DNA of 64,000 nt from Woeseiaceae bacterium (GTDB taxonomy: Bacteria; Pseudomonadota; Gammaproteobacteria; Steroidobacterales; Woeseiaceae). Positions 50,520-58,430 of the stretch are shown piece by piece (position 1 is the stretch's first letter; each line of letters starts with the position of its first letter). The position numbers and the translations under genes were made by a program. The notes beneath the pieces were generated by a model. The model had not been told where the DNA came from, made no database searches, and was given only the letters and a program-made list of their open reading frames with translations. The stretch is taken from positions 62,001 through 126,000 of the forward strand of contig JANQMR010000005.1 of NCBI GenBank assembly GCA_028279985.1. The letters run 5' to 3'.

Positions 50520-52817
50520 GTGGTGATTCGAGCCTGCCTGTGTCTGCTGGCCGGTGCGTACGCGCTTCAGCTTAGCAGTTTCGCCAGTGATTCCGACCGC
50601 GTCGCCGTCACATTGTTTGCAGTTAGTGTGATATTCGCGTTACGCCGGCCGTTTGCCGCTGCGGCCCTGTTGTTGGGTTTAGTCCTGTTCCAGTCGTCCG
50701 CGAAATCGGTGATCGACGGGCGGCTGGACCGCAAGTTCGCCGGCGACAGCCTGCTGACCGAGCTCCGGATCGTCGATTTTCCACGCGATCGCGGCCGATC
50801 CCTGGTGTTTGTCGCAGAACCGGTGAACGATCCGCGCATTCCGTCGCGGGTCCGCTTGAGCTGGTTCGGCCCCGAGGTGATTCCACGCATCGGCGAAGTC
50901 TGGCAATTCGAGACCCGCTTGCGCCGGCCGCGGGGAAATGCGAATCCGGGTGGGTTCGACTACGAAACCTGGTTGTTCCGCGAGCGTATCGGCGCTACCG
51001 GCTACGTCGTCGGCGGTAAGCGCAACCGGCTCGTCCGCCCGTCGGAGGAGGTTCTGCCCCGTCTGCGCGAAAACCTGGTGGCGCGCATCGAGCGCGCCGT
51101 CGGTCCGACCCCGGAAGCCGCGGTGTTGGCCGCAATCTCGGTCGGCGCCCGACACCGGGTCTCCCAAGGCCAATGGGAGCGTTACGCCCGCTCCGGCCTC
51201 AGTCACCTGATGGCGATATCGGGCCTGCACATAGGCCTCGCGGCCGCTGCCGCTTTCCTGCTGTTACGCGTGCTCCTGGGTCTCGCCCGCGTCCCCGGTA
51301 ACGTCCGCCATCTCGCGCTCGCCGGGTCCCTGGTGCTTGCGGCGTCGTACGCGATGCTGGCGGGTTTCGCCGTGCCCGCGCAACGCGCCACACTGATGCT
51401 GTTTCTCGCCGCCGCGGCGATGCTGGCGCGGCGTGAGGTCCGGCCGCCGGTCGTGTTGGCCGCGGCGGCATCGGTGGCGACCGTTGCCGACCCGCTGGTA
51501 ACGATGCTACCGGGTTTTCAGTTTTCCTTCGCGGCCGTGTTGCTGTTGTTATGGGTCGGGTGCCGGCTCAGGCGCGGCAACGACCGGTCTCCGTTGGCCC
51601 GGCCGGTATCGGGCCTGGGGGTACTCGGCGAAATGCAGTTTGCCCTGCTGTTCGGCCTCTTGCCGCTCAGCGTCGCGACCTTCGACCGCGTTGCCTTGTA
51701 TGCGCCGCTGATCAACATGCTCGCGGTACCGCTGTTCAGCTTCGTCACGGTACCGGCGACCTTGCTGGGCCTCGTTCTGGGCGGCCCGCTCGAAGTCGCC
51801 GGCGACGGGCTCTTGAGGCTCGCGGCCGCCAGCGTCGCCTGGCTGGAAGCCGCCATCGACCCGCTGATGCGGCTGCCCGGCTCCGATACCCGTATCGCGG
51901 AACTCGGTGTGCATGCCTGGCTGACCCTGGTCCCGTTGCTGTGCTGGGCGATCGCGCCGCCCGGGTGGCCCGGCCGCGGGCTCGCCTGGCTGGTTCTGGC
52001 CTGCCTGGTCGCCTGGCGTCCCGCGGCCCCGCCGTCCGGCTGCGTGGACGCGACTTTCCTCGATGTCGGCCAGGGTCAGGCCGTGGTCCTGCGCACCCGG
52101 GGGCATGTCGCCGTTTACGATACCGGTCCGGCATCACCCGGCGGCGTGAGCCAGGCCGAACGCGCCGTGCTCCCCTACCTCGACAGCCGCGGCGTCTCGC
52201 GGGTCGATCGGCTGATCGTGTCCCATGGCGACGCCGATCACGCGGGCGGTCTCGGCGCGATGATCGAGGGTATCGACATCGCCGCGATCGTCGCCGGCGA
52301 ACCGCGGCGGCACGACGAAACCCATACCGTGTCGCAATGTCAGGCTGGCGATGGCTGGTATTGGGACGGGATAAGGTTCGAGTTCCTGCATCCGCCCCGG
52401 CAGGGAGAGCTGTCGGGTAACGATGCGTCCTGCGTATTGCTCGTCAGTGCCGGCGAGCGGCGGCTGCTCTTGACCGGGGACATCGAAGCGTCCGCGGAAG
52501 GCCTGCTCTTGGAACAGGGCGGACCGGTCGCCGCCGACGTCGTATCGGTGCCGCATCACGGCAGCCGCAGCTCGTCGACGCCTGCCTTCGTCGCCAAAGT
52601 GGCGGCAAGCGTCGCCGTCGTATCCGCCGGTTACGACAATCGTTGGGGCATGCCCGACGAGCGGATCAGCGAGCGCTGGCGCGCCACGGGCGCCAGATTG
52701 TTGAACACGGCCGTATCCGGCGCGATCGGCGTGCGTCTGTGCGCGAACGCGAAGGTGCTCTCCGTAGACGAGTTCAGACGCCGCCGCAGCGCGCTCTGGC
52801 ACCCGCCCGTCGAATGA
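50520..52817 (+). CDS. comEC: DNA internalization competence protein ComEC/Rec2
   Basis: 765-residue polytopic channel thought to pass ssDNA across the inner membrane during transformation. N-terminal DUF4131-like region (about 20-175), competence domain with SGLSHLMAISGLHIGLAAA and many helices (about 200-500), and a C-terminal metallo-beta-lactamase-like domain (about 500-760) with FLDVGQGQAVVLRT, VSHGDADHAGGL, LLTGDIEASAEGLL and VPHHGSRSSSTPAFV. The HxDxDH metal motif is intact, so a nuclease-active form is possible. GTG 50520 or 50523. Upstream of exbB, as usual. Confidence 0.95.
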   Translation: MVIRACLCLLAGAYALQLSSFASDSDRVAVTLFAVSVIFALRRPFAAAALLLGLVLFQSSAKSVIDGRLDRKFAGDSLLTELRIVDFPRDRGRSLVFVAEPVNDPRIPSRVRLSWFGPEVIPRIGEVWQFETRLRRPRGNANPGGFDYETWLFRERIGATGYVVGGKRNRLVRPSEEVLPRLRENLVARIERAVGPTPEAAVLAAISVGARHRVSQGQWERYARSGLSHLMAISGLHIGLAAAAAFLLLRVLLGLARVPGNVRHLALAGSLVLAASYAMLAGFAVPAQRATLMLFLAAAAMLARREVRPPVVLAAAASVATVADPLVTMLPGFQFSFAAVLLLLWVGCRLRRGNDRSPLARPVSGLGVLGEMQFALLFGLLPLSVATFDRVALYAPLINMLAVPLFSFVTVPATLLGLVLGGPLEVAGDGLLRLAAASVAWLEAAIDPLMRLPGSDTRIAELGVHAWLTLVPLLCWAIAPPGWPGRGLAWLVLACLVAWRPAAPPSGCVDATFLDVGQGQAVVLRTRGHVAVYDTGPASPGGVSQAERAVLPYLDSRGVSRVDRLIVSHGDADHAGGLGAMIEGIDIAAIVAGEPRRHDETHTVSQCQAGDGWYWDGIRFEFLHPPRQGELSGNDASCVLLVSAGERRLLLTGDIEASAEGLLLEQGGPVAADVVSVPHHGSRSSSTPAFVAKVAASVAVVSAGYDNRWGMPDERISERWRATGARLLNTAVSGAIGVRLCANAKVLSVDEFRRRRSALWHPPVE

Positions 52818-52881
52818 GGTCGCGGCCGAGAATTTTCCCGGCCGGCGCTGTATATTTCCGTTTTCCGGCGAGTCCGCTCAT

Positions 52882-53502
52882 ATGGTTGAGATAGTCAAGT
52901 CCGGCGGTTGGCTGATGGTGCCGATCATCCTCTGCGCGATCATCGCGATGGGCATCATCCTCGAGCGATTCTGGACGCTGCGGCAAAAGCGCGTCATACC
53001 CGATGATCTGACCGGCAAGGTCTGGGGCTGGGTCAAGAAAAACCAACTCGATCAGAAACAGATACAGAGCCTGCACCAGGGGTCCCCCCTTGGACAAATA
53101 CTCGCCGCCGGTCTGATCAACCGCGACCGCGAACGTTCCGTCATGAAAGACAGTATCGAGGACACCGGCCGGCACGTGGTCCACGAACTCGAGCGTTACC
53201 TGGAGACCCTGGGCACGGTGGCGGCGATATCGCCGTTGCTGGGACTGTTGGGTACCGTGATCGGCATGGTCAAGGTATTCACGGCCATTACGACCTACGG
53301 TGTCGGCGACCCGACTCAACTGGCCGGCGGTATCGCCGAAGCGCTGATCACGACCGCCGCAGGCCTGACGGTGGCGATTCCGGCGTTGATCGGCTACCGC
53401 TATTACCGCAATCGCGTCGATACACTGGTCGTGGATATGGAAAAGGAGGCCATCAAACTCGTCGAGGCGCTGCACCGGCGCCGGGAAAAAGACGCGCCAT
53501 GA
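52882..53502 (+). CDS. exbB: ExbB/TolQ-type proton channel protein
   Basis: 206-residue MotA/TolQ/ExbB protein with three membrane helices: VPIILCAIIAMGIILERFW near the N-terminus, and the paired C-terminal helices VAAISPLLGLLGTVIGMVKVF and AGGIAEALITTAAGLTVAIPAL. Forms the proton-driven motor with ExbD. No TonB or TolA is adjacent; in this comEC-exbBD-msbA-lpxK context the motor's partner is not known. ATG 52882; stop overlaps the exbD ATG. Confidence 0.92.
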   Translation: MVEIVKSGGWLMVPIILCAIIAMGIILERFWTLRQKRVIPDDLTGKVWGWVKKNQLDQKQIQSLHQGSPLGQILAAGLINRDRERSVMKDSIEDTGRHVVHELERYLETLGTVAAISPLLGLLGTVIGMVKVFTAITTYGVGDPTQLAGGIAEALITTAAGLTVAIPALIGYRYYRNRVDTLVVDMEKEAIKLVEALHRRREKDAP

Positions 53503-53942
53503 AACTCAGCGTGCGCCCGCGAACCCAGCCCGAGGTGAACCTGACGTCGCTGATCGACGTCGTGTTACTGTTGCTGATCTTTTTCATGGTGTCCACGAGC
53601 TTCGTCAAACAGTCGCAAATCCAGATCCGCCTGCCCGAGTCCGATAGTACGGCGATCGTCGAGGACCTGCCGAAAGTCATCGACGTCCTGATTACCGAGA
53701 GCGGCAAGTACTTCGTCAACGGCCGCGAGTTGGTGAACAGCCGGCCGGAGACGATCCGCAATGCGCTGACGGCGGTCTCCGATGGCGACACCACGCTGCC
53801 GATGACGATCAGCGCCGACGCCAATGCCAGACACCAGTACGTCGTCACCGCAATGGATGTCGCGGGCCGGCTCGGGTTCGCGAAGATCAACATCGCAACG
53901 GTCAACGATCCGGGCGGCCTGGGCGACTTTGGCGACGAGTGA
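53499..53942 (+). CDS. exbD: ExbD/TolR-type protein
   Basis: 147-residue partner of the ExbB-like protein. One N-terminal helix with the critical acidic residue (NLTSLIDVVLLLLIFFMVSTSF, Asp about 22), then a periplasmic domain with QIQIRLPESDS and the family ending DANARHQYVVTAMDVAGRLGFAKINIAT. ATG overlaps the exbB stop. Confidence 0.93.
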   Translation: MKLSVRPRTQPEVNLTSLIDVVLLLLIFFMVSTSFVKQSQIQIRLPESDSTAIVEDLPKVIDVLITESGKYFVNGRELVNSRPETIRNALTAVSDGDTTLPMTISADANARHQYVVTAMDVAGRLGFAKINIATVNDPGGLGDFGDE

Positions 53943-53979
53943 CGAACGTCCGGGCATCGATGCTTAGCGGACCCGAGCA

Positions 53980-55743
53980 GTGAATACGCCAGTCGACGCC
54001 AAGACGGCCGTGATTTACCGGCGCCTGTGGCGTTACGTCACACCGTACAAGCTGGTGGGCATGATCGCCGTCATCGGCATGGCCGCGACGGCGGTGATCG
54101 AGGCCAGCCTCGTGTACCTGCTCGAGCCGTTGATGGACGAGACCCTGGTGGCGAGGAACCTCGAGTCCGCGCGCTGGATGCCGCTGGCTTTCGTCGGCAT
54201 CTTCATCCTGCGGGGCGTGTCGGGATTCGCCACCGAGGCGTCGTTGGGCTGGATCGGCCGGAATGTCATCAGTGCCTTGCGGCGCGGCGTCTTCGGCAAG
54301 TTTCTGACCTTGCCGGCGCGTTTTTTCGACCGGCAGAGCACGGGGCCCTTGTTGTCCCGCATGACCTACAACGTCGAGATGGTCGCCGAGTCGGTCACCA
54401 CCGTCGTGACGGTTGCCGTGCGTGATGTATTGACGGTGATCGCCGCGTTCGTCGTGATGCTGTTGCAAAGTCCCCGCCTGACGGTATTCGTCCTGATCCT
54501 GTTTCCGGTCATCGCCTTGCTCGTGCGCGTGCTGGCCATGGCCTTTCGCCGTTACAGCCAGCGGATACAGGATTCCGTCGGCGAGGTGGGCCAGGTGACC
54601 GAGGAAATCGTCCGCGGCAATTTCGTGGTCAAGGCTTTCGGCGGCTACGATTTCGAGACGCGGCGCCTGCGGGAGGCGGACGATCAGAATCGGCGCCAGA
54701 ACCTGAAACTGATCCAGGTACGTTCGCTGGGCGTCGCCGTGACCCAGACCGTGTTCGGCGTTGCAATCGGCCTGGTGATTTTCATGGCGGCCCGCGAGTC
54801 GGTGAATCAGAACCTGAGCGCCGGCCAGTTCATCTCGTTTTTCAGCGCGATGATGCTGATGCTGCAGCCGGTACGGCGGATCATGAATCTGAATGCAAGC
54901 TTGCAGCGCGGCGTCGCGGCTGCCGACAGTCTGTTCACGATCATGGATGAAGAGGACGAGATCGACACAGGCCGGCTCAGCAAGGAGCGGGTCCGGGGCG
55001 ACGTCGAGTTCGCCGGTGTCCATTTTGCCTACGACGGCGACAAGGGGCCGATCCTGAACGGGCTTTCGGCAAGCATCGAAGCCGGCAAGACACTTGCGAT
55101 CGTCGGCCATTCCGGCAGCGGCAAGTCCACGCTGGTCAGCCTGTTGCCCCGATTCTACGAGGTGGATCGCGGCGAGATCCGGCTGGACGGTGTGCCGATC
55201 ACCGATTACACGCTCGAGAGCCTGCGCAACAACATCAGCCTGGTCAGCCAGGACGTCGTGCTGTTCAACGACACGATTGCGAATAATCTTGCATACGGTC
55301 AGTTGCGCACGCATTCGAGAGACCGGATCGAAAGCGCCGCCGAGGCTGCGCGGGTATTGGATTTCGCCCGGGACATGCCGGACGGGCTCGACACGGTCGT
55401 CGGCGATCGCGGCGTCCTGCTGTCGGGCGGGCAGCGGCAACGCATCGCAATCGGCCGGGCCTTGTTGAAGGACGCCCCCGTGCTGATCCTGGACGAGGCG
55501 ACATCGGCGTTGGACACCCAGTCCGAGCGCCGTATCCAGGATGCCCTGAACGCACTCAAGAAAGACCGTACGACCCTGGTGATCGCCCACCGCTTGTCGA
55601 CGGTCGAGTCGGCGGACCGGATCGTCGTGCTGGACGCCGGCCGGGTCGTCGAATCGGGAACGCACGCGGAATTGCTGGCGGCCGGGGGGCATTACGCCGG
55701 CTTGTACCGCATGCAGTTCAGTAACGATTCCGGCCGGCCGTGA
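53980..55743 (+). CDS. msbA: Lipid A export ATP-binding/permease protein MsbA
   Basis: 587-residue half-transporter that flips lipid A core across the inner membrane. Six membrane helices (about 20-325) precede the nucleotide-binding domain: Walker [20 protein letters not shown], signature LSGGQRQRIAIGRALL, Walker B VLILDEATSALD, and switch His in VIAHRLSTVE. GTG start at 53980. The stop overlaps lpxK by 4 nt; msbA-lpxK coupling is conserved. Confidence 0.96.
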   Translation: MNTPVDAKTAVIYRRLWRYVTPYKLVGMIAVIGMAATAVIEASLVYLLEPLMDETLVARNLESARWMPLAFVGIFILRGVSGFATEASLGWIGRNVISALRRGVFGKFLTLPARFFDRQSTGPLLSRMTYNVEMVAESVTTVVTVAVRDVLTVIAAFVVMLLQSPRLTVFVLILFPVIALLVRVLAMAFRRYSQRIQDSVGEVGQVTEEIVRGNFVVKAFGGYDFETRRLREADDQNRRQNLKLIQVRSLGVAVTQTVFGVAIGLVIFMAARESVNQNLSAGQFISFFSAMMLMLQPVRRIMNLNASLQRGVAAADSLFTIMDEEDEIDTGRLSKERVRGDVEFAGVHFAYDGDKGPILNGLSASIEAGKTLAIVGHSGSGKSTLVSLLPRFYEVDRGEIRLDGVPITDYTLESLRNNISLVSQDVVLFNDTIANNLAYGQLRTHSRDRIESAAEAARVLDFARDMPDGLDTVVGDRGVLLSGGQRQRIAIGRALLKDAPVLILDEATSALDTQSERRIQDALNALKKDRTTLVIAHRLSTVESADRIVVLDAGRVVESGTHAELLAAGGHYAGLYRMQFSNDSGRP

Positions 55744-56831
55744 GCGGCGGCTGGTACAACGGGATTCAGCGTGTCTGGTACGGCCGGCACTGGAGCCGGC
55801 GGCTGCTATTGCCCTTGAGCGGGCTGTACCGTGCGATTGTCGAGTTGCGACGCGGCCTTTATCGAAAAGGCGTCCTGTCCACCCGAAAGGCGCCGGCTCC
55901 GGTCCTGGTCGTCGGCAACCTGACGGCGGGAGGCACCGGCAAGACGCCGCTGACCGTTTGGCTTGCAACGCGATTGCGCGCGCGTGGTCATGCCCCGGGC
56001 ATCGCAAGCCGGGGTTACGGCGGCAGCGGGGCCGGAACTTCGATGCGTGTCGACACGGAAAGCGACCCCGCCGTCGTCGGTGACGAGCCGGTGCTGATTG
56101 CCAGGCGTACCGGCTGCCCGGTCGTCGTCGATCCGGACCGGGTTCGGGCCGCCGCGATGCTGTGCGCCGACGGCGCCGACCTGTTGATCGCCGACGATGG
56201 CTTGCAACACTATCGTCTGGCACGCGACTATGAGATTTGTGTCATCGACGGTTCCCGCGGCCTGGGCAACGGGAACCTGCTCCCGGCCGGGCCCTTGCGC
56301 GAACCTTTGCGCCGTCTCGCCGAGGTCGATCGGGTGCTGGTCAACGGCGCCGTGACCAACGGCAGCATGACCAACGGCAGCATGACCGACGACAACGGGG
56401 TCGACGACAATAGGGTCGACGGGTGGCAAGCGTCTGCCGGCCTCGGCCAGGAGCCGATCCGATTCGACCTGACGGCGACGGAAGCGATTCGCATGGACGG
56501 CGCCGAGACCCTGCCGATAGGGCATTTCGCCGGTACGACGGTGCATGCCGTTGCCGCGATCGGCAATCCGGCGAGGTTCTTCGACCTGTTGCGCCGCCAC
56601 GGGATCGAGGTGATCGAGCACGCGTTTGCGGATCATGCGGCGATCGACCCGAAAGCGCTGCGTTTCGACGACGACCGTCCGGTGCTGATGACTGAAAAAG
56701 ATGCGGTCAAACAGCGCCGTCCGGTTTCGGAGCGCTTGTGGTACGTCCCGGTGGACGTCGAAATGGATCCGGCAGTATCGGAACCCTGGCTCGAACAGAT
56801 CGAAACGCGCTTACGCGAACGGCGGGGGTAG
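55740..56831 (+). CDS. lpxK: Tetraacyldisaccharide 4'-kinase LpxK
   Basis: 363-residue membrane-associated kinase that adds the 4'-phosphate of lipid A. P-loop VGNLTAGGTGKTPLTVWLA, GIASRGYGGSG, DEPVLIARRTGCPVVV, IADDGLQHYRLARD (catalytic Asp) and TEKDAVKQ are present. An insert of about 23 residues near 205-228 (NGAVTNGSMTNGSM, DDNGVDDNRVDGW) is encoded by 15-nt repeats, in a surface-loop position after VDRVLV. GTG start overlapping msbA. Confidence 0.95.
   Translation: MSGGWYNGIQRVWYGRHWSRRLLLPLSGLYRAIVELRRGLYRKGVLSTRKAPAPVLVVGNLTAGGTGKTPLTVWLATRLRARGHAPGIASRGYGGSGAGTSMRVDTESDPAVVGDEPVLIARRTGCPVVVDPDRVRAAAMLCADGADLLIADDGLQHYRLARDYEICVIDGSRGLGNGNLLPAGPLREPLRRLAEVDRVLVNGAVTNGSMTNGSMTDDNGVDDNRVDGWQASAGLGQEPIRFDLTATEAIRMDGAETLPIGHFAGTTVHAVAAIGNPARFFDLLRRHGIEVIEHAFADHAAIDPKALRFDDDRPVLMTEKDAVKQRRPVSERLWYVPVDVEMDPAVSEPWLEQIETRLRERRG
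56355..56423 (+). repeat. 15-nt in-frame tandem repeats inside lpxK
   Basis: ACCAACGGCAGCATG at 56355-56369 and 56370-56384, then GACGACAACGGGGTC at 56388-56402 and GACGACAATAGGGTC at 56403-56417, followed by a partial unit. Two adjacent repeats of the same period, both in frame. Confidence 0.85.
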
Positions 56832-56835
56832 AAGG

Positions 56836-57579
56836 ATGGATTTCGCAGTCGTCATTCCGAGTCGTTACGCATCGACGCGCCTGCCGGGCAAGGCGCTAAG
56901 GCCGATCAACGGCAAGCCGATGCTGGAGCACGTCCATCGGCGGGCTTGCGAGAGCCGGGCCACCGAGGTCGTCATCGCCACCGACGACGAACGCATCGCC
57001 GAGGCGGCGGAGGCTTTCGGCGCCCTGGTCTGTACGACCGGCGACCAGCATCGGTCCGGCACCGAGCGGATTGCCGAAGCGATCGATCTGCTCGACTGGC
57101 CGGACGAGCGGATCGTCGTCAACCTGCAGGGCGACGAGCCGGCGATGCCGGCTGCGTTGATCGATCAGTGCGCGGCGCTCCTCGCGGACTCCGACGCGGC
57201 GCTCGCAACGCTGGCCTCACCCCTGCGCTCGGAAGCGGACTTTCGCGATCCCAACGTCGTCAAGGTGCTGTGCGACGGCGCGGGTTGCGCCATCTATTTT
57301 TCACGCGCCTCCATTCCCCATCCGCGTGAGCCGGCCGGGCTGCAGTTGGCCATGGAATCGGCGTTACATCATCACGGCATCTACGCCTATCGTTGCGGCG
57401 TATTGCGACGCCTGGTGACGGCCGAGCCGTCGGCGCCGGAGATCGCCGAACGACTCGAGCAACTGCGGGCATTGGATCTGGGTATGAAGATCCGTGTCGG
57501 CGTGCCCGACGTAAGGCCCGGCCCCGGCGTCGATACCGAGCGGGACCTCGTTGCCGTGGCGCAAGCCTTGTCCCGGTGA
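56836..57579 (+). CDS. kdsB: CMP-KDO synthetase (3-deoxy-manno-octulosonate cytidylyltransferase)
   Basis: 247-residue enzyme activating KDO for lipid A core assembly. Nucleotide-binding start VVIPSRYASTRLPGKALRPINGKPMLEHV, then VVIATDDERI, HRSGTERIAEA, VVNLQGDEP, and FSRASIPHPREP with HHGIYAYR. ATG 56836 with GAAGG upstream, 4 bp after lpxK. Usual length. Its stop overlaps the HupE/UreJ GTG. Confidence 0.96.
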   Translation: MDFAVVIPSRYASTRLPGKALRPINGKPMLEHVHRRACESRATEVVIATDDERIAEAAEAFGALVCTTGDQHRSGTERIAEAIDLLDWPDERIVVNLQGDEPAMPAALIDQCAALLADSDAALATLASPLRSEADFRDPNVVKVLCDGAGCAIYFSRASIPHPREPAGLQLAMESALHHHGIYAYRCGVLRRLVTAEPSAPEIAERLEQLRALDLGMKIRVGVPDVRPGPGVDTERDLVAVAQALSR

Positions 57580-58382
57580 TTACAAAACGCCTGCGCCATT
57601 CGGGCTTCGCGTCCGCTCTTTGCGTGCTGGGCTTGTTGTTGTCGGGCTCGCCGGCACAGGCGCATCCGGAAGACGAGTTCTGTGCGCAGGGCGCGGGAGG
57701 TCTCGACCCGGCGCTGTGCGAAGCGCTGGCCGCGCTGGATGCCGACGAGGGCGGCGGCCGCGATCTCCAACCGCTGCTGGATGCGTCCGGTCAGGTCAGG
57801 GGCTTCGGCTCGACGCTCGGTCTTTACATCGGCATCGGGGTGGGGCATATCCTGCCTGCCGGCCTGGATCATATCCTGTTCGTGCTGGCGCTGTTCTTGT
57901 CATCGACCAGCATGCGCGCGCTGATCATCCAGATCTCGACATTCACCGTCGCGCACACCGCGACCCTCGGACTCGCCGCAGCCGGGGTGATCGCGCCCGA
58001 AGCCGCGATCGTCGAGCCGCTGATTGCCGCGACAATCGCCTTTGTCGCTTTCGAGAACCTGTGGTTCAGGGACATGCCGCGCTGGCGGCCGCTGGTCGTC
58101 TTCGGTTTCGGCCTGGTCCACGGCCTGGGGTTTGCCGGCTTCTTCGGCGAGCTCGGCCTGCCGCCCGGACAGTTCTGGAGCGCGTTGATCGGCTTCAACA
58201 TCGGCGTCGAGATCGGCCAGCTCAGTATCGTCTTACTCGCGGTCGTAATGAGTCTGTTGCTCCGTCGCCGGCTGCCGGCGGACAAGAGCGCGGCTGTCTA
58301 CCGGAGATTCGTCGTCGTACCGGCTTCGCTTGCGATCGGACTGGCCGGCCTTTGGTGGGCGATTACGCGAACACTGGGTTGA
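57576..58382 (+). CDS. HupE/UreJ-family membrane protein
   Basis: 268-residue exported membrane protein. Signal peptide (ALCVLGLLLSGSPAQA), a short Asp/Cys-containing periplasmic stretch, then about six helices with the family's His/Asp motifs GVGHILPAGLDHILFVLALF, FTVAHTATLGLA and GLVHGLGFAGFFGELG. HupE/UreJ proteins move nickel or related metals in hydrogenase/urease loci; no such enzyme is in the window, so the substrate is unknown. GTG 57576 overlaps the kdsB stop, an unexpected partner. Confidence 0.85.
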   Translation: MITKRLRHSGFASALCVLGLLLSGSPAQAHPEDEFCAQGAGGLDPALCEALAALDADEGGGRDLQPLLDASGQVRGFGSTLGLYIGIGVGHILPAGLDHILFVLALFLSSTSMRALIIQISTFTVAHTATLGLAAAGVIAPEAAIVEPLIAATIAFVAFENLWFRDMPRWRPLVVFGFGLVHGLGFAGFFGELGLPPGQFWSALIGFNIGVEIGQLSIVLLAVVMSLLLRRRLPADKSAAVYRRFVVVPASLAIGLAGLWWAITRTLG

Positions 58383-58430
58383 AATGAGCCCGGCCGGTTC
58401 GGCGGCCGGGCCCGATGCGCCGTGTCGCGC

